This document shows positions 20,506 through 28,487 of a DNA stretch of 55,997 nucleotides, piece after piece; positions within the stretch are counted from its first letter, which is position 1, and each line of letters opens with the position of its first letter. A program made the translations under genes and the position numbers. Location of the stretch: positions 1 through 55,997 of the forward strand of contig JAFQRZ010000006.1 in NCBI GenBank assembly GCA_017409825.1, in the 5' to 3' direction. Source of the DNA: Agathobacter sp. GTDB taxonomy: Bacteria > Bacillota > Clostridia > Lachnospirales > Lachnospiraceae. The notes beneath the pieces are model-generated. The model was not told the origin of the DNA, did not search any database, and saw only the letters and a program-made list of their open reading frames with translations.

Positions 20506-21732
20506 TTACGCCATAATCATTTTCGCAAATTTCTTTTTGCCTCTCTTAACGATAAGTCCTTCCCCTTCGAAAGCACTTGCATCGTAAGAAGTAGAGATAT
20601 CGGTTACCTTTTCATCGGCGACAGTAACACCGCCCTGCTGTACGGCACGACGAGCATCCGAACGGCTTTCGCAAAGACCAGCTTTTACGAGAACTGCCAT
20701 GATGTCAAGATTACCATTTGCAAAGTCTTCTGCAGTAAGTTCCACAGTTGGCATATTTGCGTTAGAGCCACCACCTGCGAAAAGTGCATGAGAAGCTTCT
20801 TTTGCTTTTTCTGCCTCTTCTTCACCATGAACGAGCTTGGTAAGTTCGTAAGCTAAGATTTCTTTTGCCTGGTTGAGCTGTGCACCTTCCCAAGAATCCA
20901 TAGCTTCGATTTCTTCCATTGGAAGGAAGGTAAGCATACGGATACATTTTAATACGTCAGCGTCGGCTACGTTTCTCCAGTACTGGAAGAAGTCGAATGG
21001 AGAAGTCTTGTTTGGATCAAGCCATACGGCACCAGACTGAGTCTTGCCCATTTTCTTTCCTTCTGAGTTAAGGAGAAGTGTAATCGTCATAGCGTGAGCA
21101 TCTTTACCGAGCTTACGACGAATGAGTTCTGTACCGCCAAGCATGTTGCTCCACTGGTCATCACCACCGAATTCGAGGTTACAGTCGTAATCCTGGAATA
21201 ATTTGTAGAAGTCGTAAGACTGCATAATCATGTAGTTGAATTCCAAGAAGCTTAAGCCTTTTTCCATACGCTGCTTGTAGCATTCTGCTGTAAGCATACG
21301 GTTTACAGAGAAGTGTGGACCAACTTCACGAAGTACATCGATGTAGTTGAGTTCTGTGAGCCAGTCAGCGTTGTTTACGAGAAGGGCTTTGCCTTCTGAG
21401 AAGTCGATGAAACGGCTCATCTGTTTCTTGAAGCATTCTACGTTGTGTGCGATTGTTTCTTCTGTCATCATCTGACGCATGTCGGTACGTCCGGATGGGT
21501 CTCCAATCATGGCTGTGCCGCCACCGATAAGCGCGATTGGTTTGTTACCAGCCATCTGAAGACGTTTCATAAGGCAAAGTGCCATGAAGTGTCCAACATG
21601 AAGGCTGTCTGCAGTTGGGTCAAAGCCAATGTAAAAGGTAGCTTTGCCGTTGTTGATTAAGTTTTTGATTTCTTCTTCATTTGTTACCTGTGCGATAAGA
21701 CCGCGGGCAACGAGTTCTTCGTATAATGTCAT
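20506..21732 (-). CDS. tyrS: Tyrosyl-tRNA synthetase
   Basis: A 408-residue class I synthetase that charges tRNA-Tyr. The HIGH motif appears as HVGHF (45-49), the KMSKS loop as KMGKTQSG, and tyrosine-binding residues in FLEFNYMIMQSYDFYKL. The C-terminal S4-like domain (about 345-408) ends KRGKKKFAKMI. Ribosome binding site AAGGAGG precedes the ATG on the minus strand. A T-box leader upstream explains its regulation by uncharged tRNA-Tyr. Confidence 0.95.
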   Translation of the reverse strand: MTLYEELVARGLIAQVTNEEEIKNLINNGKATFYIGFDPTADSLHVGHFMALCLMKRLQMAGNKPIALIGGGTAMIGDPSGRTDMRQMMTEETIAHNVECFKKQMSRFIDFSEGKALLVNNADWLTELNYIDVLREVGPHFSVNRMLTAECYKQRMEKGLSFLEFNYMIMQSYDFYKLFQDYDCNLEFGGDDQWSNMLGGTELIRRKLGKDAHAMTITLLLNSEGKKMGKTQSGAVWLDPNKTSPFDFFQYWRNVADADVLKCIRMLTFLPMEEIEAMDSWEGAQLNQAKEILAYELTKLVHGEEEAEKAKEASHALFAGGGSNANMPTVELTAEDFANGNLDIMAVLVKAGLCESRSDARRAVQQGGVTVADEKVTDISTSYDASAFEGEGLIVKRGKKKFAKMIMA

Positions 21733-21751
21733 TTTATGTTCCTCCTTAAAC

Positions 21752-22033
21752 TAAAAAATCCCCGTCCTATAAAAGGACGAGGAAAAATAATCTCGTGATA
21801 CCACCTTTTTTCATAGACTGCTCACACAGTCTACCTCTGCGAGTGTCCGACAACACCCCGGCGCTTGTAACGTGCGCTACTACGTTGCAGCCTACTAGAA
21901 AAATCATTCGGTGCAAAGCTCGAAGATGTATTCCCTAAGTGTTTCCCTTGCGCCTCTCATCTACCGGCAGCTTTCTGTAAGTTTCACAAATAGGTACTTG
22001 TTCTTGTCACAGCCTTTGTTCTTGCTTCAATTA
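21752..22033 (-). promoter_or_regulatory. T-box riboswitch of tyrS
   Basis: On the minus strand the leader contains the conserved T-box sequence AGGTGGTATCACGAG (about 21791-21807), followed by a terminator hairpin (stem of 8 bp around a TTTTAT loop, 21761-21781) and TTTTTT. Further upstream, GGGAATACATC contains a candidate UAC tyrosine specifier (21930 to 21928). Binding of uncharged tRNA-Tyr would favour the antiterminator and tyrS expression. Confidence 0.9.
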
Positions 22034-22038
22034 GCCTT

Positions 22039-22067
22039 ATTATAGGGCAATCTGTCCATTTTTGCAA
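22039..22067 (-). promoter_or_regulatory. Promoter of the tyrS leader
   Basis: On the minus strand TTGCAA (22067 to 22062) and a perfect TATAAT (22044 to 22039) are separated by 17 bases, just upstream of the T-box. Confidence 0.75.
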
Positions 22068-22117
22068 CAGCTTTTTCAGCAAATGTTACAAAATCAAATT
22101 GGATAAGAAGAATTACG

Positions 22118-22146
22118 TTGACGAATACCTAGATTGTCTGTTAAAT
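22118..22146 (+). promoter_or_regulatory. Candidate promoter of the riboswitch leader
   Basis: TTGACG (22118-22123) and TTAAAT (22141-22146) are 17 bases apart, about 30 bases ahead of the yybP-ykoY element. The -10 match is moderate. Confidence 0.45.
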
Positions 22147-22170
22147 TTAATATATAGTAAAGAATTGGTA

Positions 22171-22298
22171 AAATTCTGTGGGGGAGTAGTTTGCACATAT
22201 ATTGTGTGGTTTGTCAACAATCTCGGCGTAAAAGCCTGGCAAATCTTAAAAAATGAGACTCACGTATGCTTAGGGATACTATGCATACGTGTTTTTTT
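22171..22298 (+). promoter_or_regulatory. yybP-ykoY manganese riboswitch with terminator
   Basis: The conserved blocks appear in order: GGGGAGTAG (22181-22189), GTCAACA (22213-22219) and TGAGAC (22254-22259). The P1 helix can form between GTGGG (22178-22182) and CTCAC (22259-22263). That 3' arm overlaps the 5' arm of a perfect 9-bp terminator stem (22261-22269 with 22283-22291) followed by seven T residues. Ligand binding would thus hold P1 and prevent termination, an ON switch. The next gene is a cation exchanger, as expected for this class. Confidence 0.88.
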
Positions 22299-22364
22299 GT
22301 TCCTTAAAAGAGAATTTTAGCTAATTTTTGGCAAGAAAATGTAAAAGGAAAAGGAGAAAAGATT

Positions 22365-23351
22365 ATGGCATTTTTTCAGACAATCCCAGGGGCACTTATC
22401 CTCTTGGTCGTAGGCTTTGTAGGCTTAATCAAGGGTGCAGATTTCTTCGTTGAAGGTGCATCAAACGTAGCAAAGAGATTTCATGTACCTACACTTATCA
22501 TCGGTTTAACTATCGTTGCTATGGGTACATCACTTCCAGAAACAGCAGTTTCAATTTCTGCATCATTAGCAGGTAGCAATTCACTTGCAATTAGTAACGT
22601 AGCAGGTTCAAACCTTTTCAACTTATTGGTTGTAGTAGGTCTTTGTTGTATCTTGCAGAAGGTGGAAGTAGATCAGGATACGATTCGTAGAGATATCCCA
22701 TACTCACTTCTTGCAGCAGTTGTTCTTATTATTTTAGGTATGCTTGGCACAGGCGAAGGAATGGTGCTTGGTCGTATGGATGGTGCTATTCTTTTAGCAT
22801 TATTTGCTTTCTTCTTATTCCTTATGATTAAGTCAGCTTTAAAGGCAGCCGCAGGTGCAAAAGAAATGGACGAAGAAGAGGTTACACAGTCTGTAGTTAT
22901 GAGTTTAGTATGCATCGTAGGTGGTGCAGCAGCTATTGCTGTTGGTGGTGACTGGGTAGTAGATGCAGCGTCTACAATCGCTCTTAAACTTGGTATGACA
23001 GAAACTATGGTTGGTCTTACAATCGTAGCTGTAGGTACATCACTTCCAGAACTTGTTACATCATTCGTAGCAGCTCGTAAGGGTGAAGTAGACATGGCAC
23101 TTGGTAATGCCATCGGTTCTAACGTATTCAACATCTTATTGGTACTTGGTATTGCATCTGCAATCAGCCCAATCGGCTTCATGATGAGCAATGCAATCGA
23201 TATTGCAGCAGTTATCGTAGCTACACTTGTATGCTGGGCTGTTGCAGCAAAGAACAAAGCGCTCGGAAAAGTAATGGGTGCAATCATGGTTGTTTCATAC
23301 TTCGTATACATGGTATATGTAGTAATGCGTGAAACTGGTATGTTGATGTAA
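22365..23351 (+). CDS. CaCA-type sodium/calcium (or manganese) exchanger
   Basis: A 328-residue protein of the YrbG/K+-dependent Na+/Ca2+ exchanger family with about ten membrane helices in two inverted repeats. The two alpha repeats carry VAMGTSLPET (51-60) and VAVGTSLPEL (about 221-230), each followed by N..GSN(L/V)FN. The manganese riboswitch upstream suggests export of Mn2+ or relief of Mn2+ stress, although calcium exchange is the classical activity of the family. A terminator follows 20 bases after the stop. Confidence 0.88.
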   Translation: MAFFQTIPGALILLVVGFVGLIKGADFFVEGASNVAKRFHVPTLIIGLTIVAMGTSLPETAVSISASLAGSNSLAISNVAGSNLFNLLVVVGLCCILQKVEVDQDTIRRDIPYSLLAAVVLIILGMLGTGEGMVLGRMDGAILLALFAFFLFLMIKSALKAAAGAKEMDEEEVTQSVVMSLVCIVGGAAAIAVGGDWVVDAASTIALKLGMTETMVGLTIVAVGTSLPELVTSFVAARKGEVDMALGNAIGSNVFNILLVLGIASAISPIGFMMSNAIDIAAVIVATLVCWAVAAKNKALGKVMGAIMVVSYFVYMVYVVMRETGMLM

Positions 23352-23371
23352 ATATACATAAAAATTATGTG

Positions 23372-23406
23372 GACTGTCGCAAAATAATTTGCGACAGTCT
23401 TTTTTT
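23372..23406 (+). terminator. Terminator of the exchanger gene
   Basis: A 12-bp perfect stem (23372-23383 with 23388-23399) with an ATAA loop and seven T residues after it. Confidence 0.92.
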
Positions 23407-23419
23407 ATCCGTCAAACCC

Positions 23420-23448
23420 TTGTTTCATGGGAAATTTTAGTGTATATT
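23420..23448 (+). promoter_or_regulatory. Promoter of the zinc-ribbon/metG unit
   Basis: TTGTTT (23420-23425) and TATATT (23443-23448) are 17 bases apart, with TG at 23441-23442 immediately before the -10. It sits between the upstream terminator and the start at 23485. Confidence 0.55.
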
Positions 23449-23484
23449 ATATAAGATAAACTACGAGAAAAGGAGACGCAAGTT

Positions 23485-23859
23485 ATGGCATTTGAATTTG
23501 ATTTAAATAAAGTAAAAGAAAGTTTAGTAAATGCTGGGAAAGAAGTAGAGAGCATGGCGAAGGATGCTTCTGCAGTTGCGAAAATAAAAATCGATATTCA
23601 CAACAAAGAAGTTTTCTTAGAAAAACAGTATGCTTTACTTGGAAAAGCATTTTATGAAGCACATAAAGATGAAGAAGTGGAAGAACAGGTATATTTCACC
23701 TCTATCAAAGAAGCAGAAGCAGAGCTTGCAAAGTTAAATGCTGACCTTTTGGCAGCTCAGGGTTCTGTAGAATGTCCTTCTTGTGGAAGCAAACAGCCAC
23801 AGGATAAAGCATTTTGTGCAGACTGCGGAGCAGAATTAAATAAAAGTGAGGAAATCTAA
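23485..23859 (+). CDS. Small zinc-ribbon protein with helical N-terminus
   Basis: A 124-residue protein. The first 95 residues are Lys/Glu/Ala-rich and probably helical or coiled coil. Residues 97-118 form a zinc ribbon with two CxxC knuckles (CPSCG and CADCG). Its final base overlaps the metG start (TAATG), so the two are coupled. The function is unknown; proteins of this build are common beside metG in Lachnospiraceae, by recollection only. Confidence 0.7.
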   Translation: MAFEFDLNKVKESLVNAGKEVESMAKDASAVAKIKIDIHNKEVFLEKQYALLGKAFYEAHKDEEVEEQVYFTSIKEAEAELAKLNADLLAAQGSVECPSCGSKQPQDKAFCADCGAELNKSEEI

Positions 23860-25853
23860 TGAATAAGGGAAAGTATTATATTACCACTGCGATTGCCTAT
23901 ACATCCGGTAAACCACACATTGGTAATACCTATGAAATTATTTTAGCAGACGCGATTGCTCGTTACAAAAGAGCAGAAGGCTATGATGTTTGGTTCCAGA
24001 CAGGAACAGACGAACATGGTCAGAAGATTCAGGAAAAGGCAGAAGCAGTTGGCATTACTCCAAAGGCTTATGTAGATGAAGTTGCTGGTGTTGTAAAAAA
24101 CATTTGGGACTTGGTAGATTCTTCTTACGACAGCTTTGTTCGTACGACAGATGATGATCATGAAGCCTGCGTAAAGAAAATTTTCAAAAAATTATATGAC
24201 AAAGGCGATATCTACAAGGGTGCATACGAAGGTATGTACTGTACACCATGTGAATCATTCTGGACAGAATCACAGCTCGTAGACGGTAAATGCCCAGACT
24301 GTGGTCGTGATGTAAAACCAGCGAAAGAGGAAGCTTATTTCTTCAAAATGAGCAAGTATGCTGATCAGTTAATTGAGCATATTAATACACATCCAGAATT
24401 TATCCAGCCAGTTAGCCGTAAGAATGAAATGATGAACAACTTCTTACTTCCAGGCTTACAGGATCTTTGTGTATCCCGTACTTCCTTTACATGGGGCGTA
24501 CCAGTAGACTTCGATCCAAAGCATGTAGTATATGTATGGCTTGATGCACTTACCAACTACATCACCAAGATTGGTTATGATCCAGATGGTTCAAACGAAA
24601 TGTTTGCAAAGAACTGGCCAGCAGATTTACACTTAATCGGAAAAGACATCGTTCGTTTCCATACCATTTACTGGCCAATTTTCTTAATGGCACTTGATTT
24701 ACCACTTCCAAAGCAGGTATTCGGACACCCATGGTTACTTCAGGGTGGCGATAAGATGAGTAAATCCAAAGGAAACGTTATCTACGCAGATGATATGGTA
24801 GATTTGTTCGGTGTAGATGCGACACGTTATTTCGTGCTTCACGAAATGCCATTTGAAAATGATGGTGTTATCACTTGGGATTTGGTTATCGAAAGATTCA
24901 ACTCTGACCTTGCGAATATCCTTGGAAACTTGGTAAACAGAACCGTTTCCATGAGCAATAAATATTTTGACGGTGTGGTTCGTTCTACCGGCGTAACAGA
25001 TGAAGTAGATGCTGACCTTAAGGCTGTAGTAACAGGCGCACACGCAAAGGTGCAGGATAAGATGGATAAACTTCGTGTAGCAGATGCTATCTCAGAGGTG
25101 TTTGCGGTATTCCGTCGTTGCAACAAATACATCGATGAAACGATGCCTTGGGCTCTTGCAAAAGACGAAGCACAGCAGGATAGATTGGCGGAAGTTCTTT
25201 ACAACTTAACCGAAGCGATTACGATTGGAGCAAGCTTGCTTCACAGCTTCTTACCAAGCACAGCAGAAAAAATCGTGGCTCAGCTCAATACCGAGCTTCG
25301 CAGTTTAGATGAATTAGATAAATTCGGTTTATATGAAAGTGGCAAGAAAGTAACGGAAACACCAGAAATTTTGTTTGCTCGTTTGAAAGCAGAAGATGTG
25401 CTTCCAAAGGTAGCCGAAATTCAGGCTGCGCAGAAAGCAGAATACGAAGCAGAAATGGCTCGTTTAAATGGTGGTGCACCAGCGGAAGAAAAAGCAGAAG
25501 AAGCAGTGATTGATATCGAAGCAAAAGAAGAAATCACCTTTGATGATTTCATGAAAATGCAGTTCCAGGTAGGTGAAATCATCGCTTGTGAAGCTGTTCC
25601 AAAGTCAAAGAAACTTCTTTGCTCACAGGTTAAAATCGGAAGCCAGGTAAAACAGATTGTATCTGGTATTCGTTCGAACTACTCACCAGAAGAAATGGTG
25701 GGCAAAAAGGTTATGGTTTTAGTAAACTTAAAACCAGCGAAGCTTGCAGGTGTATTGTCAGAAGGTATGCTTCTTTGTGCAGAAGATGCAGAAGGAAACC
25801 TTGCACTTATGACACCAGAAAAGAATATGCCAAGCGGAGCAGAGATAGCATAA
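23859..25853 (+). CDS. metG: Methionyl-tRNA synthetase
   Basis: A 664-residue class I synthetase. The HIGH-like motif is PHIGN, the KMSKS motif is KMSKSKGN, and the zinc knuckle is CTPCESF...CPDCG (about 127-150). A C-terminal tRNA-binding (EMAP/Trbp111-like) domain begins near residue 555 (DFMKMQFQVGEI) and gives the dimeric long form. Residues 520-545 form an acidic, Ala/Glu-rich linker. It charges initiator and elongator tRNA-Met. Confidence 0.96.
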   Translation: MNKGKYYITTAIAYTSGKPHIGNTYEIILADAIARYKRAEGYDVWFQTGTDEHGQKIQEKAEAVGITPKAYVDEVAGVVKNIWDLVDSSYDSFVRTTDDDHEACVKKIFKKLYDKGDIYKGAYEGMYCTPCESFWTESQLVDGKCPDCGRDVKPAKEEAYFFKMSKYADQLIEHINTHPEFIQPVSRKNEMMNNFLLPGLQDLCVSRTSFTWGVPVDFDPKHVVYVWLDALTNYITKIGYDPDGSNEMFAKNWPADLHLIGKDIVRFHTIYWPIFLMALDLPLPKQVFGHPWLLQGGDKMSKSKGNVIYADDMVDLFGVDATRYFVLHEMPFENDGVITWDLVIERFNSDLANILGNLVNRTVSMSNKYFDGVVRSTGVTDEVDADLKAVVTGAHAKVQDKMDKLRVADAISEVFAVFRRCNKYIDETMPWALAKDEAQQDRLAEVLYNLTEAITIGASLLHSFLPSTAEKIVAQLNTELRSLDELDKFGLYESGKKVTETPEILFARLKAEDVLPKVAEIQAAQKAEYEAEMARLNGGAPAEEKAEEAVIDIEAKEEITFDDFMKMQFQVGEIIACEAVPKSKKLLCSQVKIGSQVKQIVSGIRSNYSPEEMVGKKVMVLVNLKPAKLAGVLSEGMLLCAEDAEGNLALMTPEKNMPSGAEIA

Positions 25854-25888
25854 GTAAGCGGGCAGTACTGCTCGAAAGAGGAATAAAA

Positions 25889-26665
25889 ATGATTTTTGAA
25901 ACACATGCACATTATGATGATGACCGTTTCGAAGAGGATAGAGATGCATTACTCCGACGCCTTCCAGAAGAAGGTGTCGGGGTAGTAATTAATAGTGGTG
26001 CCTCCGTAGAATCTACGAGAGACACCATTCGTCTTGCTAGGGACTATGACCATGTATATGCAGCAGTTGGCATTCACCCAAGTGAAATTGCGGAATTGGA
26101 TGAAGATTTTTTCCAATGGATGAGAGAACAGGCTGCTTGGGAGAAGACCGTAGCCATCGGCGAAATCGGTCTGGATTATTATTGGGACAAAGAACCAGAG
26201 GTACAAGAAAGACAAAGATACTGGTTCGGCAGACAGATGGAATTGGCAAGAGAAACGGGACTTCCGATTATTGTACATTCTAGAGATGCTGCTGCGGATA
26301 CGATGCAGGTGATGAAGGAACATCATGCAGAAGAAATCCCGGGAGTAATTCACTGCTATTCCTATTCCAAAGAAATGGCTTTGGAATTTATCAAGATGGG
26401 ATATTATATCGGGGTTGGAGGTGTCGTTACCTTCAAAAATGCGAAGAAGCTGGTAGAAACAGTAGAGGCTATTCCACTAGAAAAGCTTCTGTTAGAAACA
26501 GATTGTCCATATATGGCACCAGAACCATATCGCGGAAAAAGAAATAGCTCTCTGTATTTAACCTATGTGAGAGACAAAATCGCAGAAATCAAAGGCATTT
26601 CTCCAGAAGAAGTGGAACGTGTGACGGAACAAAATGCGAGAGCATTATTTAAGAAAGTGAGATAA
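25889..26665 (+). CDS. tatD: TatD-family deoxyribonuclease
   Basis: A 258-residue metal-dependent hydrolase of the TatD TIM-barrel family, probably a 3'-5' exonuclease in DNA repair or RNA turnover. Metal-binding motifs are THAHYDD near the N-terminus, GEIGLDYYWD, VHSRDA, IHCYSYS and ETDCPYMAP. The start at 25889 follows AGAGGAA; the frame from 25775 runs inside metG. It is two bases from rsmA, a neighbour pair also seen in B. subtilis. Confidence 0.88.
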   Translation: MIFETHAHYDDDRFEEDRDALLRRLPEEGVGVVINSGASVESTRDTIRLARDYDHVYAAVGIHPSEIAELDEDFFQWMREQAAWEKTVAIGEIGLDYYWDKEPEVQERQRYWFGRQMELARETGLPIIVHSRDAAADTMQVMKEHHAEEIPGVIHCYSYSKEMALEFIKMGYYIGVGGVVTFKNAKKLVETVEAIPLEKLLLETDCPYMAPEPYRGKRNSSLYLTYVRDKIAEIKGISPEEVERVTEQNARALFKKVR

Positions 26666-26667
26666 TT

Positions 26668-27534
26668 ATGGCAACACTTGGAAATCCAAAGAACACCATA
26701 GAAGTTTTACAAAAATATAATTTTAATTTTCAGAAAAAGTTCGGACAGAATTTCTTGATAAACACGGGAATTTTGGAAGATATTATAGAAGCAGCAGAGA
26801 TCACAAAGGATGATTTCGTGTTGGAAATCGGACCGGGAATTGGAACGATGACACAGTATCTTTGCGAATCTGCGAGAGAAGTTATCGCAGTAGAAATAGA
26901 TAAGAATTTAATTCCAATTCTAGAAGATACTTTAAGTGCATATAATAATGTTGAAGTTTTGAATGAAGACATTTTAAAGGTTGATATCAAAGCTTTGGCA
27001 GAGGAACGCAATGCTGGAAAGCCAATCAAGGTAGTAGCAAATCTGCCATATTATATCACGACTCCAATTATTATGGGACTTTTCGAGAGTCATGTGCCAA
27101 TTGATAGTATTACGATTATGGTTCAAAAAGAAGTCGCAGACCGTATGCAGGAAGGTCCAGGAAGCAAAGAGTATGGGGCATTGTCTTTGGCGGTGCAGTA
27201 TTATGCACATCCAGAAATCGTGGTAAATGTTCCCCCAAGCTGTTTTATGCCACAGCCTAAAGTAGGCAGTGCCGTAATTCGTTTAACCAGACATGAACAG
27301 TCGCCAGTAGATGTGGAAAACGAGAAGCTGATGTTCCAGATTATTCGTGCTTCCTTTAATCAAAGAAGAAAAACTTTGGCAAATGGGCTGAATAATTTTC
27401 CAGGTTTAAATTTGTCGAAAGAAGTCATCCAGCAGTGCATCGAAGAGCTTGGTGTTCCAGTGACAGTTCGAGGTGAAGCCTTGTCTTTGGAGCAGTTTGC
27501 ACAGCTTAGTAATATAATTGGAAAGCATTTGTAA
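26668..27534 (+). CDS. rsmA: 16S rRNA (adenine1518/1519-N6)-dimethyltransferase
   Basis: A 288-residue KsgA/RsmA enzyme that dimethylates two adjacent adenines near the 3' end of 16S rRNA. The SAM-binding motif is FVLEIGPGIGTMTQYL, the catalytic motif NLPYYITTPI, and the N-terminal NFLIN loop is intact. The C-terminal FNQRRKTLANGL block is typical. It follows tatD with a 2-base gap. Confidence 0.95.
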   Translation: MATLGNPKNTIEVLQKYNFNFQKKFGQNFLINTGILEDIIEAAEITKDDFVLEIGPGIGTMTQYLCESAREVIAVEIDKNLIPILEDTLSAYNNVEVLNEDILKVDIKALAEERNAGKPIKVVANLPYYITTPIIMGLFESHVPIDSITIMVQKEVADRMQEGPGSKEYGALSLAVQYYAHPEIVVNVPPSCFMPQPKVGSAVIRLTRHEQSPVDVENEKLMFQIIRASFNQRRKTLANGLNNFPGLNLSKEVIQQCIEELGVPVTVRGEALSLEQFAQLSNIIGKHL

Positions 27535-27609
27535 TTCACAAAATTTTGAATAAAAAATCTGTAGCCGTAAATACTGTTATCAAATAAATAGATAACGGAG
27601 GGCGAGCAG

Positions 27610-28377
27610 ATGAAGAGATACCAGTATATTGTAGCTGCCACATGCCTATGCTTAAGTGCCATGGGGTTTGTGGGATTGTATGTGACCAATCAAGCAGAAA
27701 AGCAAGAAGAACAAGCGAAAAACCAGCAGATTGTTGAGGAAAGCGAAGATATAATTTTAGGTTCTAACCTTTGGGATAGTGCAGACGAAGATTTTGAAGA
27801 AGAAACGGAAAATCAGGTAGCTGACCTCGATGATGAAGATGACGTAGCGAATGCACAGGATTCAGAGACCGATGAGGGTGTAGAAGAGGAGCAGGAAGTC
27901 GTACAGCAAGAGCCGGTAGAGGAAGAGGCACCAGTTGGAACGATTACACAGGAAGCATTACACTTTAATCCGGAAAATGGTGTTGTTTGGCCAATCGAAG
28001 GAACGGTTTTGCTGGATTACAGTATGGAGTCTACGATTTTCTTTCCGACCTTGCAGCAGTATCAGTATAATCCGGCAATGATAATCGCGGCTAAGGTAAA
28101 TGATAAGGTTTATTTTGTTGCTAAAGGAAAGATTACAGATATTTCAACGAATGAAGAGACTGGATGTACGATAACACAGGATATTGGTGATGGTTATACG
28201 GCCATTTATGGACAGCTAAAAGAAGTGAGATTTCATGTAGGGGATATGGTGGAATCTGGTCATGTCGCAGGATATGTCAGTGAGCCTACGAAGTATTATT
28301 CCGTAGAGGGAAGTAATGTTTATTTCCAGCTTTTAAAGGATGGCGTTCCTGTGGATCCCAAAGAGATATTACCCTAG
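27610..28377 (+). CDS. LytM/M23-like protein lacking catalytic residues (SpoIIQ-like)
   Basis: A 255-residue single-pass membrane protein: N-terminal anchor (about 9-25), an acidic linker (about 30-115) and a C-terminal LytM/M23 domain (about 125-254). Family positions that usually hold zinc ligands are replaced: NPAMIIAA instead of HxGxD, YTAIYGQL instead of a YAHL-like strand, and NVYFQL instead of HLHFE. It is therefore likely a binding or scaffold domain. SpoIIQ, a forespore membrane protein in sporulating Firmicutes, is the closest known model, but this is inferred. Confidence 0.65.
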   Translation: MKRYQYIVAATCLCLSAMGFVGLYVTNQAEKQEEQAKNQQIVEESEDIILGSNLWDSADEDFEEETENQVADLDDEDDVANAQDSETDEGVEEEQEVVQQEPVEEEAPVGTITQEALHFNPENGVVWPIEGTVLLDYSMESTIFFPTLQQYQYNPAMIIAAKVNDKVYFVAKGKITDISTNEETGCTITQDIGDGYTAIYGQLKEVRFHVGDMVESGHVAGYVSEPTKYYSVEGSNVYFQLLKDGVPVDPKEILP

Positions 28378-28400
28378 CTAAACAATAAGTATAGAAGCAA

Positions 28401-28431
28401 AGTAACAAGGTTGATTTCTTGTTACTTTTTT
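28401..28431 (+). terminator. Terminator after the LytM-like gene
   Basis: A 9-bp stem (28401-28409 with 28418-28426, AGTAACAAG) with an 8-base loop, followed by TTTTT. Confidence 0.8.
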
Positions 28432-28439
28432 GCTATAAT
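28411..28439 (+). promoter_or_regulatory. Promoter of the TPR-GGDEF gene
   Basis: TTGATT (28411-28416) and a perfect TATAAT (28434-28439) are 17 bases apart, with an extended TGC before the -10 (28431-28433). The -35 lies in the loop of the upstream terminator. Confidence 0.65.
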
Positions 28440-28487
28440 CGTGCCAAGTATTGTATGCAATAGATTCTAAGAAAAGGAGGGAAGTTC

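Noticed and set aside
22099-22320. 73-codon open frame ahead of the cation exchanger
   Set aside because: It runs through the yybP-ykoY riboswitch core and its terminator, has no ribosome binding site, and ends with terminator-derived Phe and Leu codons.
22673-23359. 228-codon minus-strand frame across the exchanger gene
   Set aside because: Antisense shadow, Thr/Ala/Ile-rich, with no start signal; the plus-strand gene has clear family motifs.
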